Of a DNA stretch of 64,000 bases, positions 9,875-21,889 are shown piece after piece. The DNA lies in contig JAACMV010000024.1 in NCBI GenBank assembly GCA_010909725.1, positions 372,001-436,000 on the forward strand, read 5' to 3'. Made by a program: the position numbers and the translations under genes. Below the pieces are notes generated by a model that worked only from the letters and a program-made list of their open reading frames with translations, had not been told where the DNA came from and ran no database searches. Source of the stretch: Picochlorum sp. 'celeri'. Lineage: Eukaryota > Chlorophyta > Trebouxiophyceae. The first letter of the stretch is position 1; every line of letters begins with the position of its first letter.

Positions 9875-12150
9875 CTAAATCTTCACTGCAATTTTGGCCA
9901 AAATTCTCTTCCCATGTGGGGTGCCTCGCAGTGCCGGAAGATGTGGGCGAATAGCGTCAATCAAATCTGCGTGGACGTCCCCACTCGAGACATTAAGAGC
10001 GCTCTGTATCACATAGTTTCCATATGGATCTTGTAGCAACTGCCCAAGGTTGGGTGACTGCAGCAATTCTTTCACAACTTCTTCTCTGGCCTTGTTGAGA
10101 CCAGATCCTCCCAATTTCAGGCATTTTTCCACAACGTTAGAGGAGAATTTCTGGGTGGATAATAATGCATAATGACCTGTCAATTGTTTCATGACGAGCA
10201 TGGAAGATTCCGCGTGCCCAAGTTCTAGAATGTACTGGCACTACATAGTTTCCGAACGGGTCCTGAGACAAGGGCAAGGAATGGACTGAAATTTTTTCAA
10301 TAATGACCTTTCTCTGCTGATTTGTTGAGAAGTCGATACAACGCTGTAGTACACAGCATCCGTGGCGATGGGTGGCAATGTTGAGACAATCTTCTGATGC
10401 TGCATCGTAAATAAACTGTGCTTCAGATGGCCCCAGTCGTTGCAGACATCTCTGTATGACATGATTGCCATTTAGATCTCGTATCAAATCCACTACATTA
10501 GTAGAAAGGGCATCTACAACCAATTCTATCTGCTCTCGCGTTGTCAATGTTTCGATCAGTTTCTGGACGGCCCTAGTTCCATGTGTATTCAATGATGCTG
10601 ATGCCAAACCTCCATCCACAGTTGCTGCTTGCAACACTTGCAGCCGTTGTTCTCACTACACCGATCTAAAGTTTTTGAATAAGGTAGTTACCAAATGGAT
10701 CCTTCATAAGCTGAAGAATGTTTTCTTGGATTTCCTCAACACGACATCAATAGCAGCAGCACCTCCCTCGTCAAACTTCTTCTGCAAGAAACGACACCCT
10801 GCTTGATCCTGGGCGACTTCGGCAACTTTTCCTTTAACTTCTGATAAATTTTCGTATTTGTACGCCTGCCCATCAGCTTCGTCACCCAATGGTCCCAACA
10901 CACCAGATCCTCCTAATTGCCTGCCTCCAGAAGATTTACTTCTTCTCGGCTCATCGCAACCTTGCTTCGATTTCTATTTCTATCTTCTCGATAATTATTT
11001 TCCTTGAGACGATTGGATCGTCGCATATCTTGAGCATCAGCATATCCTGGACCTCGCTTTCCTCTCATTGCAGCCTGATTTGACATGGCTGCCATGGCCG
11101 CTGCCGCTGCTGCCGCTGCCGCCTGATTACTCTGAAGGATTGCTGGATTTAAAGCTGCCATCTGCGCAGCGGCCAATGCAGTATGGTTTTGATTCAATCC
11201 TGCAATTAAGGGATTAGCGCCATAGTCCATCCCAGGAATGCTGGCATACAACTGCTGCTGCTGCAAAGCCGCCTGATATGCAGCTTGATACGCAGCCTGA
11301 TACTCCAACGATCCACCCATATGCTGCAAATGATGTTGACGGGAATGCACATCGCCGACAGAGGGCATACCATCCAACTGGCCTTCTGGGTGTCCAAACC
11401 TCGGTGGAGGTGTTGATGCTCCCATCCTAGAAGGCAGACCACCCTCAGACTGAGGAAGTGGCTGATTCACTCCCTGTTGAGCATGAAGAGAGCTAAGATT
11501 GGGGTACGAACTGGCGCTCTGCATGTGTCCTCCTGCACCATGCTGGACACTGTTTCCATTCACATTCAACTTAATCAATGCCTCCAGCACAGTCGCACTT
11601 GCATCCTGCCCACCTGCTGATGATGATGCCATATTAATCTGTTGCTGCTGTTGCTGACGATGCAAAATCTGATCCAGCTCTGTAAGACCCTCATGAAACG
11701 CTGGTAAATCATTGTACAGGGTTCTCCCTTCAAGTGGAGGCGGTAATTTCTTCCCACGAGCTATCTGAGATTGATAAAATCGCTCATACTCATCATCCAG
11801 TCGAATATCCATCAACCGAGACGCATTATCCCAACGATCATCCAGATGAGGTGGAGCTGATATTGCCCTGGGAACGTCAAGTTCCTCGAGGAACGACGTC
11901 ACGCTCTGATTCAATTCATTCCTGAACCAAGTAACAATAGATTAATGTTTCATTCGATATTCTTCGCCCAAACGCGTATACCATGCACATTGTCGTACCA
12001 GTCCGCTCCAATCAGACCCTGATTCGGCTGCTGTTCTACAGAGTCAGCCCCCACCTGCTGCTGATTCGCATTCCCTTCCAATCCATATTGGCCCTGTTCA
12101 TTAGAACTAGGATTATGGGAAGGAAACATGTCTAATTCACGAGCAACCAA
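9875..12150 (-). CDS. Pumilio/PUF RNA-binding protein, several frameshifts in the repeat domain
   Basis: PUF proteins bind 3' UTRs and control translation and decay. The N-terminal half (10913-11914) is open for 333 codons and is low in complexity: Gln runs, a nine-Ala run, and FLEELDVPRAIS near its start. A first segment at 11950-12150 (MVARELDMFPSHN) is probably an upstream exon; acceptor TTGGTTCAG lies at about 11929, but I could not fix the donor. The PUF repeats follow: AGCRFLQKKFDEGG, KDPFGNYLIQKL, GTRAVQKLIETL, NGNHVIQRCLQRL, HGCCVLQRCID, DPFGNYVVQ, FSSNVVEKCL, DPYGNYVIQ, GTPHGKRILAKI. Following them needs at least five frame changes (near 10925, 10735, 10670, 10650 and 10235). Repeats remain well conserved, so indel errors are likely. 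Confidence 0.85.
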
Positions 12151-12469
12151 ATCTCCTCGGGTGATTTTAAATCACCAAGTGCTAACCAGTGGTGGCTCCA
12201 TTCTCAATACGAGACGACACCATGACCTATGAAATGTACAGTATGTTTAAATCGATACAAATGATGCTATTCCGAGTGCATGTGATTACAAGTGCCATGG
12301 ATATCGCTTCAGGGTATGTTGAAGATCTGGATCTCTGAATTTAAGAGATCTATGCAGATGGAGATGTAGAGACACGTGAGGCGATGGTCTCTATCCCTAA
12401 ACCCATACATACAATTGCTAAAATCTATTGCCTTTTAGTATCTGTGTGAATGCAGAGAGGCAGGACGAC
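12151..12469. other. divergent promoter region of Pumilio and SNF8 with a hairpin
   Basis: GATCTCT (12330-12336) and AGAGATC (12344-12350) form a 7-bp hairpin with a 7-nt loop, 120 bp upstream of the SNF8 ATG. The arm sequence is the same as in the hairpin upstream of IGPS. No ORF is supported. Confidence 0.5.
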
Positions 12470-13276
12470 ATGGCAGAAGAGGAGGAAGAGGACACAAACG
12501 CCCTGCTGTTTCGCCAAATGCGAATTCAGAGAAAGAGAGAAGAGATTGCTTTAAAAAAGCAAGTTTTGGAGAAGAAGAGGAGAGACCATGAGCGTTCTGT
12601 GGAGAAACAATTGGATGTGCACGTACAAGAGTTTCGGAAAGGATTGGAAGGTTTTGCGAGACGTTATGGGAGAGACATGGATAAAGATACGACTCTTCAG
12701 CAGACATTTTATAAATTATGTGCTCGGGTTGGGTTGGATCCAGTGCTGATGGCTCAAAGTGCGTCCGTGGAAAGCGCGTCTGGAGGGAATAGGAAGCAGT
12801 ACTTGTACAGTGTAGGTGTGGCTGTGCTGGATGTGTGTGCTGCTCGTAGAGATTTTGATGGTGGCTTGTGCGATATAGATGTATTGGTGGATCGAATACA
12901 AGAGAGAGGTGGATCTAGTTTGCGGGATGAAAGGAAAAGTGTGGTACGGAAGGATATACTTGCTGCTGTTGAGGAGTTGGCAGTGTTGGGACATGGTATA
13001 TGTGTGCTCAACTTTGATGGGAAAGACTACGTGAAGAGCGCACCGACAGAATTGTCGATGGATTGCACCAGGCTTCTTGAATTATTTCATACATGGGAGG
13101 GGCGGTTTACGAGGAGAGAGGCGATGGATGCGCTACAATGGACAGAGCAACGAGTAGCAGATGGCTTGTCTGCTCTTGCCAGGGAAGGCCTCGTTTTGAT
13201 TGATGACCCCGGGGAAGCCATGCCTAGATTGTATTGGTGCCCTGCTGTACAGTATCATATTGGTTTAGCACTATAA
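12470..13276 (+). CDS. SNF8: ESCRT-II subunit SNF8/VPS22
   Basis: Part of the endosomal sorting complex that directs ubiquitinated membrane cargo into multivesicular bodies. 268 residues from the ATG at 12470; the open frame reaches further upstream but only with non-ATG codons. The order matches SNF8: a basic coiled helix (about 12-50, RIQRKREEIALKKQVLEKKR), then FYKLCARVGLDPVLMAQS, YLYSVGVAVLDVCAARRDFDGGL, two winged-helix domains, VLGHGICVL, VKSAPTELSMDCTRLLEL and EGLVLIDDPGE near the end. Its stop is 4 bp from the convergent stop of the next gene. Confidence 0.88.
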   Translation: MAEEEEEDTNALLFRQMRIQRKREEIALKKQVLEKKRRDHERSVEKQLDVHVQEFRKGLEGFARRYGRDMDKDTTLQQTFYKLCARVGLDPVLMAQSASVESASGGNRKQYLYSVGVAVLDVCAARRDFDGGLCDIDVLVDRIQERGGSSLRDERKSVVRKDILAAVEELAVLGHGICVLNFDGKDYVKSAPTELSMDCTRLLELFHTWEGRFTRREAMDALQWTEQRVADGLSALAREGLVLIDDPGEAMPRLYWCPAVQYHIGLAL

Positions 13277-13280
13277 TAAT

Positions 13281-16200
13281 TTAATTTGTATTGCTCTGAC
13301 TACCCTGCAAGCTTGAATCGCTGAGCACAATTCTGAAATCATCAAACCCATTCTCCAAATCTAAGAGACCAGAGTTTATATATGCTTGGCGTTCAAGCAT
13401 CGATTCGAGCAAATCTTTCGATGATTCGTCCATATCGTCGTATGATACGTGAGGCTCGTCAGCATTGACTGCATCTTTGAGAAGCTCGTGATAGCTCTTT
13501 TCTTCCCATCCTTGGATAAGGGTTTTCCACCAGTGGTCCATGCTAGCCTTTGGCATGGCAACATGGACTTGGTCGTCTTCGAGGCACCAGGTGGATTCTT
13601 TAGGTTTTACGTTGCCGTATAGTTCGCCTTCCAACACTTTCCGTACCATTTGAGGTACACAAGCACGCTCTTAGGAGTTATCTGGACAGTGATCTCGTCC
13701 TTTGTTGTGCCCTTTGGAACTTTGACCCATGCTGATATATCTCCTGATGTTTGTTCCCATGTAATCTTATCTTTTGAGATATTCCCAGCCATGCTATTCG
13801 GGTGGCTCTGAGTTGTGCTTCGGGAGTCGAATCGTACACTTCAGTCACCTGAATATCATCATCATCATCATCATTCTTATTGCCCGAGTCCTGGTTGTCA
13901 CATTGTTCAACAGCTACATCATGCTGAACAGGCACCGCTTCTGAGACCACTGGTTGCTCTTCGAAAGACGACGTAGAATATTTTGAAGTATTCTTTGGAG
14001 ATAACTTGGGCTGGGCTTTGATGCGAGTGGGTTTCTGTGTGTCCTTGGTAGAGGATGTGGCAAGAAATCCTTTTGGAAAGCAAGAGAGCTGAATGTCTTC
14101 TTTCTGGCCAGACCTATCGAGGCAATGTTTGCGATACATGATATCTTCGATATCTTCGTCATTAAATTGTGCCCATCCGTATCCTTTCGGGATTTTATTC
14201 CTAGTTTTCAGCACCTTGTACTTGCCAGCTTGCACAGTTTTCTTTGCCAAGATGTCTGTGAGCTTGAGGGCTTGGTCTCTCAGATTGGATTCGCTTCGTG
14301 TAAGGAGTGTTAATCTCCGCAGTATCCCAGATCTATCATCTATCATGAATTCAAAATCATTTCCTGAGCATGATGGTACGATGCATGTCAATTCTTTCAA
14401 ACTCGTGGCAACCAGATTGAGCTTGGCTGCATCAGATGCAATAATGCCTGATAGAATCTTTACGTTGGAGGATTCCACAATCTTCTCTTTCGCTTCCTCA
14501 CACACAAAAAGAATTCTCATACATATCTTTTGAGCAAGCTCTACTGTTGATATCGTCACGAATGCACAACTTGACAAACAGAGTGAGAAGAGCCCAGCCT
14601 TGTACAACAGCTTCACAATCAGTGGCACCTCAAGTGTGACAAGCGTCAGGATGCATTCGAGGTACATTTCTACTACTGGATGTTCATTACCAGTGATATG
14701 ATCTATGTTCTGTGATCGTTTCAGCTCGGTAGATGCCATAATATCTGACGGGTTTTCCAGGTTTATTTTTGTGAGAAAATCTCCAGCAGGATTGTCACTG
14801 TAATCCGCTGCATATGGCATTTTCTCGTACGAGATTGTATTCAAATGCTCATCCAACACTTTTGTCGATCTCTTCGGACAATTCTGCACAAGTGTTTTCC
14901 CAATGGCAATCAATTTATGATGAAGCTGAGGATGCACATTTGTTCCCATCCTTCCATGCATAAATTCATCTGCTACCAAGCTTTGCATTCAAATACTTTT
15001 TCTGATACAAGAGAGTATACTCTTTCTCATCTGGATTGCTTTTCGTTATAAATTGCATCCTTTTTCTTTCGCAGCTCCTGCTTTGCCTTCATCCAGGGTC
15101 ATCTGATGTACCTTCCTCCTCCTGATCAGAACAAACCTTGGCAATTTCCTGACTATTCTCAAACGCCAACCAGGAATTGACGAACGCTCCATTGAGAATA
15201 GATGCACGGAAAATCCAGTCGAGTCCATGCTCTGATGTATCCGCGTACAGACTCGTTAATGCACATGCCTGAATAATCGCCTCTGGTCCCACACAATTGA
15301 GAGCCAAATGAGCATACTCCACCATGGACAGGATTCTATGTACATAGGATTCCTTTGCATGTTTCCCTTTCCATATTCGAAGCATGAAATGATTTTTGAC
15401 CCAAACATTCTGGCTCCACCAATTCACGGAGCACTCTCATGCAGCTCCCAGCAAACTCGACATTCTTTCCTTCCACATGCAGAATCCATGAGAAGACTCC
15501 ACACTTGACTCGACCATACCACACAAGAAGATTGCATTGCTGAAAACACACGACACACATCCTCATGTGTCCGCAGATTCATTCATATAATATTTCAAAA
15601 TCCGACATGCATGTGTCTCTGTATACAAGGAGAGTGCAGCCACCACACCATCCTCCCTGGCCAAACTGGCCAACTCTTCCAGAACACAAACACATCAACA
15701 GACTCATCACTCCATCAATAATCGAGTTTCAACATATCAACGAGTGCCACAACCCGATCATGCCTTGCATCCTCAAACATTGTCAGCACCCTCTACCTGC
15801 TGCCTCATTTCAACCACATCATCAGGAATCCCATGGACATGTTTCTCACCCACCAATCTATCAAAGCAGTCACGAGCACCATCCACATACTCTTTTTTAT
15901 ACACGTCTTCCATCATGAGAGATTCATGCGCACACATGAGCAACGCAACACCACCTCTATACAGGGCTTTACCCAACCCTGTCACCTGATCACACGCCCC
16001 ATCAATCACCCTCAATGCATCCTCGGATGCTTTCACATACTCTCCACAGCGACTATACGCCTATACACACACACCCAAACACATCATCGCATATACAAAA
16101 GAAAAAAGGACAAAAAAAATGAGACACCCACCAGACTCCTATTATTCAACAAACTGACCAGCAAATCACAATGGCCAGCCGTATCATCTGGTGACGATAT

Positions 16201-16510
16201 CCCAATCAAATCAATCCCTTTCGAATAATCTTCTATCGCATGTTCATATTCCTACAAAAGCACCTCCATCGATGACATCATTTCAAAAACCATGTACCAC
16301 TGGCTAACTTGCCACTCAAACACAAACACCGACATGACGCCAACAACAAAGCCCGCCGTTCTTCATTATCCTGACAAATATTCCATACAATATTACATAG
16401 TTGCATACCTTGCGCTCAAAATACGCATTCCCACTCGTTTTGTATTCTGTCGCCTGAGCCACAGTGCTCTGCTCCTGATCCTTCTTGCCCTCGTCACCAC
16501 AGCCCATCAT
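13281..16510 (-). CDS. UNC-45-like TPR / helical-repeat / CS-domain co-chaperone, multiple exons and frameshifts
   Basis: Exon 1 (16409-16510, MMGCGDEGKKDQ) ends in ATEYKTSGNAYFERK; exon 2 (16128-16251) continues EYEHAIEDYSKGIDLIG and LLNNRSLV; exon 3 starts at 16060 with AYSRCGEYVKASEDALRVI. These form an N-terminal TPR domain as in HSP90 co-chaperones. A long helical part follows, with armadillo-like segments (EELASLAREDGVVAALSLY; VGPEAIIQACALTSLYADT; VEMYLECILTLVTLEVPLIV). The C-terminus (about 13281-13795) is a NudC/CS domain: KITWEQTSGDISAWVKVP, then VLEGELYGNVKPKESTW. Several frame changes are needed (near 15770, 15560, 15430, 15060, 13790, 13645). TPR plus helical repeats suggests UNC-45; a C-terminal CS domain is not part of the UNC-45 layout I know. 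Confidence 0.65.
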
Positions 16511-16933
16511 GAAGAATATATACCATTCAATCTATATATATACATCGCCATGGCAATAATAACTGGCCCAGGATGATGTTCTATCTCGAACAAGTCAACG
16601 TTGACCAAGGCCATCCCACCATCTCCCATCAAACAAACCCATTGACAGAATGATAACTCATAAACACGCTTCGAGGAAAAAAGGTGTTTTTTAAAAAAGG
16701 CGCCTTTGCAGATTCTTCACACAGTACCGACCAACAGAAACAGAAGAAGGCAACCCTCATCCTCATCGTGCAGATACTGCAGTTGAAATTTTTTTAATCC
16801 AGCGTAAGCATTTCATGGATGCGAGAGGACCAGAAGGAAGACCCTCCTCGTGCATGAAATTATAATGTCGCTGGTGTCACTTGTTCAACAGTCACCACGG
16901 CTGGCAACCCTAGCTCTTGGTATGCTGATATAG
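16511..16933. other. divergent promoter region between the UNC45-like and TLC genes
   Basis: AT-rich with A and T runs (a T6A6 tract at 16687-16698 beside GGCGCC). I see no gene or clear structured RNA here. Confidence 0.5.
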
Positions 16934-17800
16934 ATGTTGACATCACCTCAATATTATTATGCATCGTATCGACTGTACATGTGTTGTACAGGGTTTGTGT
17001 TTATATCCATGGATGGTCTTCTTCTGACCAAACAGGCTCAGGGATACATTGCTTCTCATTTCAATCTACAGGGGGAGAATCTTCCAGCTCGAGGTAAGAA
17101 GCTTGCTGGTCAGGTGTCTTCAAGGCTTGTTGGGTGTGTGTTCCTCATCCTCATGTTCCCAAGCGCAATCTCTGTTCTCTTGGATCCCATGATGAGGAAT
17201 GACATGTTGTATGGCATCAGTGATGCCTCTCGGCAGTGTATAGTAGTAGCTAGTGCGTATTTCATCTATGATTTATATATATGCGTGACGCGATACTCTC
17301 AAAATGGCTTTCCATTCCTAGTCCATGGGGTGCTGTGTTGTTTGGCATATGCATACCCTCTGCTCTCTGGAAACATGCATTACCTTGGGGCGAATTTCCT
17401 CATGTGGGAGGTATCAACTCCTTTCCTGTATTTGAGATGGTATTTGATAAAGACAGAGAGGGGTGATTCACCCATGATGGGCATTGCAAACGCGTTGTTT
17501 GCTCTATCCTTCTTTGCATGCAGAGTGGTATCAGGGCCAATCATGTCCCTGGCATTCTGGAGAGCCAGCGGGGCAGATTTGACAAGTGCCACAAGCACAA
17601 TTCCCCAGATTGTGCTGTACATGTACAGAGCGGCCATGTTTATTTTGAATGGATTGAACTACTATTGGTTCAACACCATTATTAATGTTGCCTTCTCAAA
17701 GGGAGGGAAGAACAAGATTACAGATTTGCCTGATTACTTGAACCAGAATGGCAACAGCGTGCAGAAGAAGGATGGGATAGAACCGAAGAAGGAATCATGA
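16934..17800 (+). CDS. TLC-domain multipass membrane protein (TLCD4/TMEM56-like)
   Basis: TLC-domain proteins are multispan membrane proteins tied to lipid metabolism or sensing; this subgroup is not ceramide synthase. 288 residues, single exon, ATG 16934. Hydrophobic helices are seen at about 10-28, 65-85, 95-115, 123-142, 148-165, 180-205 and 225-245. ASAYFIYDLYICVTRY and FLVHGVLCCLAYAYPLLSG match the conserved TLC core, including the D and H positions, and YLGANFLMWEVSTPFLYLRW matches the later TLC signature. The C-terminal 40 residues are charged and cytosolic-looking. Confidence 0.85.
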   Translation: MLTSPQYYYASYRLYMCCTGFVFISMDGLLLTKQAQGYIASHFNLQGENLPARGKKLAGQVSSRLVGCVFLILMFPSAISVLLDPMMRNDMLYGISDASRQCIVVASAYFIYDLYICVTRYSQNGFPFLVHGVLCCLAYAYPLLSGNMHYLGANFLMWEVSTPFLYLRWYLIKTERGDSPMMGIANALFALSFFACRVVSGPIMSLAFWRASGADLTSATSTIPQIVLYMYRAAMFILNGLNYYWFNTIINVAFSKGGKNKITDLPDYLNQNGNSVQKKDGIEPKKES

Positions 17801-17832
17801 TGCATGTGGACAAATCTTGATCAATCAAGTTC

Positions 17833-17848
17833 CGCACATCGATGTGCG
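17833..17848. repeat. 16-bp perfect palindrome downstream of the TLC gene
   Basis: CGCACATCGATGTGCG, 32 nt after the stop codon, preceded by CTTGATCAATCAAG (a 6-bp inverted repeat with a 2-nt gap). It lies between the co-directional TLC and RAD54 genes. Confidence 0.8.
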
Positions 17849-18033
17849 ATATCGTATGTATGTATGAAGGAAGATTCAAAATAGTCACAGGGTTTTTTAT
17901 CACGTTGTTTTGCTATTGTTCTGCGTGGTGTAGTAGAAATATTCTGAATTTCTTTTACTATCGAGTAACACATGTAACTTGTTGTTTGTATAGAATCCGT
18001 CGATATTTTTAACAAAAGAAAGAAAGAAAGGCC

Positions 18034-20817
18034 ATGTCCGACGATAGTCAGGATATTGCCGTGGAGCTGGACAGTGAATATGCGGAGTCGTCATCTGATT
18101 TTAGTGATGAATATTCTTCATCTGAGGATGGATCACCTGTACAAGAGAAGGCGGTGACAAAGAGGAAAGCGTCGGTTGACGCTCAACAACCAATTGAACA
18201 ACAACAGCAGCAGCAGCGCAAGATTGTGCGGAGGGAGATGGATTCTGCAAATGATCCAAAGAAAGATTTGTTGTCGGAGGAGGATCAAGAGAGAAGACGG
18301 GAGAACATTCGTGCGATGCTGAGTGGAAATCTGTCAGGAGTGAGAAGGCATCCATTGTTGCCTGATGTGCTGACAGTCCAGGGGGATACAGCTGTGCTGA
18401 AGAGGCCATTTAAGAGTCCATATCCGAATGCACCGGCTATGTCGGAATCTCTGAAGAGGGCTCTGATGGCGAGGAGGCAGTTTGTTCCTTTTGGTTCGGG
18501 TAAAAAGTTTGTTCCTGTGCAAGTAACAATTCCGGATACATATGTGGAGGACCCTGCTGTTTCTGCGGATAAAAGCAAGATAGAAGAGGAGGTTGATCTT
18601 CCTGAGGGTATTGAGGAGCTTGTGTTGTGGACATCATCGGATGGAACGTCTCATGTCAAGGTTGACAACTGTCTGGCGAGATTCTTGCGGCCTCACCAGC
18701 GAGAGGGCGTGAGATTTATGTTCGAATGTGTCATGGGATTACGGGACTATGAGGGTCAGGGAAGTATTTTAGCGGATGATATGGGTCTGGGAAAGACACT
18801 CCAAAGTATTGCATTGTTGTGGACGCTGCTGAATACCAGTCACCCAGAACTTGGTGAGCCAGTTGCCAAGCGCATCGTCATATGCTGTCCTACATCTCTT
18901 GTATCGAATTGGGACAATGAGTGTATCAAATGGTTGAATGGTAAAGTGCGGACAATGCCTATATGTGATTCTTCTAGAGAAGAAGTGATTGACAGTCTCT
19001 CTGAATTTCTGTCTCCAAGAAACCCAGCTCAAGTTCTCATCATTAGTTATGAGACCTTTAGGATTCATGCAGAACGGTTTACTAGCGATGGAACATGTGA
19101 TTTACTTATATGCGATGAAGCGCATAGGCTCAAGAATGATCAGACTCTCACAAATAAGGCCCTGGGAGCCATGGCATGTAGAAGGAGAATTTTACTGAGT
19201 GGAACGCCATTGCAAAATCAGCTCCAAGAGTTTTATGCCATGGTCAACTTTTGTAATCCCGACGTTCTAGGAAGTCCATCAGAGTTTAGGAAAACGTATG
19301 AGAGGCCTATTTTGGCGGGAAGAGAGCCAGGAGCATCAGAGGAAGAGAAGGAGTTGTCAAAGGAGCGATCAGGTACGATAACGGTTCACTTGTTTGCTTG
19401 TTTTTGATGCCTGTTATCTTTATCCAATGATTCTGTGATCATTCTGTGATCAAGGTAGAAATAACTGACGATTGGATGTTTACTGGTTGTAGATGCATTA
19501 TCATCCTTTGTAAATGCTTTTATTCTGAGAAGAACAAATGACTTGCTCAGCGCTCATTTGCCGCCAAAGCTTATTCAGCTTGTGTGCTGTAAGATGACAC
19601 CCATTCAGATTGATTTGTACACGAATTTTGTTCAGTCTCGATCTGTGACGTCGTTGCTGACAAAAAAGATTGGAAAGGCTCTATCTGCCATCACAACAGT
19701 AAGAAAGCTGATGAATCACCCCAAGCTTATATTTGATATGGTCCAGGCTGCCAAGTCCAAATTTAACTCTCGAGAGAAGACAGGGTTTGAGGAATGCCAT
19801 GACTCTCTTCGTCCAGACTTTATGAGGGCTCTGGGAAAGGGTATCGGTCTGAACTTCCACAGGGATGGGAGGAATATTCAGGCAAGTTTGCGGTTGCTGC
19901 ACGAATGCTGGATCTTTTGAGAAAGCAAACAAAGGATAGGGTTGTCATCGTCTCGAATTTCACACAAACATTAGATCTCTTCTCGACTTTGTGTCGTGAA
20001 AGGCGGTATCCATTCCTTCGATTGGATGGGTCAATTTCCTTGAAAAAGAGGAAAATAATGGTGAACAAATTTAACGACCAAAAGGACGATCAGTTTGTAT
20101 TCTTGCTCTCATCTAAAGCTGGTTGGGTGTGGACTCAATCTAATTGGAGGTAATAGGCTGATTCTTTTCGATATGAGTTGGAATCCAGCTGATGATAAGC
20201 AGGCTGCAGCTCGGGTATGGAGGGATGGTCAACAAAGACGGGTGTATGTCTACAAATTTATGACGACTGGTACAATAGAGGAAAAGATTTTCCAGAGGCA
20301 AATCAACAAAGAAGGCCTTCAATCAGTCGTAGATAGAAAGTCGGATAGCGGTAGACAAGCAGAGACAAATGTGATGAGTTTTGAAGAACTCAGGGATCTC
20401 TTCAGTTACAATCCGGACACGCTCTCCACAACCTATGAGCACATGGTTTTAGAAAAGGAAGAAGAAGATATGATTTCTCAAGAGACGTGGAAAAGAATCA
20501 GAACGGAGTCAGTGGACAAGAAGCAGCAAGGAAACCCAAAAGAGGATGATCTAGCCAACTGGGGGCTGCATTCAGATGTTTCAACAGTTCCCGATCAATG
20601 CCTCCAGCTGTGCGGCGGCAATGATGTCTCTTTTGTGTTTTCATGTCAAGTTGACGGAAGACCTGTGCCACCAGAATCGCCACTCCTCCCTGCTGCTGGC
20701 CAAAAGCCCAGCAGGACAGTGTTGGGCCCAAGAAGCACAAATCTAGGCACTGGAACGACAATGTTGAAAATGCAGCCAAAGCAAACAATAATATGTGATA
20801 GCGAAGAAGACGAATAA
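18034..20817 (+). CDS. RAD54: RAD54-type SNF2 DNA translocase, two exons, two single-base shifts
   Basis: Chromatin-remodelling ATPase that helps RAD51 in homologous recombination. Exon 1 from ATG 18034 to about 19372; intron GTACGATA...TTGTAG; exon 2 from about 19494. N-terminus acidic, then GVRRHPLLPDVLT and RFLRPHQREGVRFMFE. Motif I is LADDMGLGKTLQSIALL; motif II CDEAHRLKND; motif III LLSGTPLQNQLQEFYAM; C-terminal helicase lobe LLRKQTKDRVVIVSNFTQTL, FLRLDGSIS, then GGCGLNLIGGNRLILFDMSW and AAARVWRDGQQRRVYVYKF. One base appears missing near 19821 (TTT run) and one extra near 20121 (GGTTGGG). The stop is 1 bp from the convergent TBC gene stop. Confidence 0.93.
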
Positions 20818-20818
20818 T

Positions 20819-21889
20819 CTAATCATCATCATCCATGACGATGATTCTCCTGTGGTCTTTGAGCTGCAAAGAGTATCTGATAATATCGCTCACTTCACTT
20901 GCTGGATAATTCTGCAACAATTTGATTGCACCAGAAAAATCACTCTTCAGCAAAGAATCCCTCTGTAATAAAACCATAGCAGCACAAAACCGTAGGACAA
21001 AATCGCGCCTGGATCCATCCTCTGCAATCATTTGATCCCAAATGGCAACCAAGTCTGGCAAGACAAATTCCTGAGTAAACAGTGTTGTGACCCATCTAAA
21101 AGCATACAATTGGGGAGACAGCTGCAAGGTCTCCTCTAAATGCTTCCATAAAACTGCATCAAACCCTCTCAATAACTGCGAAACCTTGTTCATCATCCCA
21201 GATATCCCCAACTTTGATTTATCTAACTGCAAGCAAAAGTTGTCTCGAAATTCGCTCATAATGTTCACAAATCCAAAGAATGCCAGCACTTCTGGGTCCC
21301 CATCGAGAGCCTCAAGCAAACCTTCATCGACGCCATTCTTGCTTTTTGCTGAACCCAGTACATAGTAAATGACTGCGTATATTTCATTCATTCCCTGAAC
21401 ATATCGAATGCCAGGATTCAACTTGTAAAAGATGAACAGGGACCTACTCATCTTGGCTCGATGAGATATTCCACGGTAATCACCTGAAAAAAAGTTTAAA
21501 TCCGGATGTGTTCGATCTATGTCTCTATCTATCTGCTCCTTCATTTCCTTATCTTCAAAATACTGTTTCCATTTCGAACTAGAACTGGTACTCAGAGGAT
21601 GGTCACTTGCATCAGGAGGACCAGACTCCGCCGAATCGGGATCTATATTGAATTCATCACAAAACTTTGAGTATTCCAATTGCTTTTCGGCCAAACATGT
21701 CGACCAAGCAGACCGCTGTCGTGGAATAATGTCCAACAAGATTGACCAAAGAGCACTCCTAACACAACCTTCTTCTGCAGGGACCCCCTTGTCTCGGATC
21801 AGGCATTTGATATTATCCAAGCAGATTGATTCACTGTTTATTTCATTCAGTAAGAGATGCGTAGACTCCCATAATGGCTGCGTAGCCAT
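20819..21889 (-). CDS. TBC-domain Rab GTPase-activating protein (TBC1D13-like)
   Basis: Stimulates GTP hydrolysis by Rab proteins in membrane traffic. 356 residues, single exon, intact. The arginine-finger motif is EQIDRDIDRTHPDLNFF and the glutamine-finger motif is GIRYVQGMNEIYAVIYYVLG, so both catalytic residues are present. An insertion with a run of Ser lies between the first helix block and the catalytic Arg, as in TBC1D13. RWVTTLFTQEFVLPDLVAIWD and FVLRFCAAMVLLQRDSLL complete the TBC fold. The tail ends in a run of Asp. Confidence 0.88.
   Translation of the reverse strand: MATQPLWESTHLLLNEINSESICLDNIKCLIRDKGVPAEEGCVRSALWSILLDIIPRQRSAWSTCLAEKQLEYSKFCDEFNIDPDSAESGPPDASDHPLSTSSSSKWKQYFEDKEMKEQIDRDIDRTHPDLNFFSGDYRGISHRAKMSRSLFIFYKLNPGIRYVQGMNEIYAVIYYVLGSAKSKNGVDEGLLEALDGDPEVLAFFGFVNIMSEFRDNFCLQLDKSKLGISGMMNKVSQLLRGFDAVLWKHLEETLQLSPQLYAFRWVTTLFTQEFVLPDLVAIWDQMIAEDGSRRDFVLRFCAAMVLLQRDSLLKSDFSGAIKLLQNYPASEVSDIIRYSLQLKDHRRIIVMDDDD

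Noticed and set aside
16678..16708. Palindrome around the T6A6 tract between the UNC45-like and TLC genes
   Set aside because: On pairing the bases the symmetry is off by one and the GC flanks do not match; only the A/T tract is symmetric.
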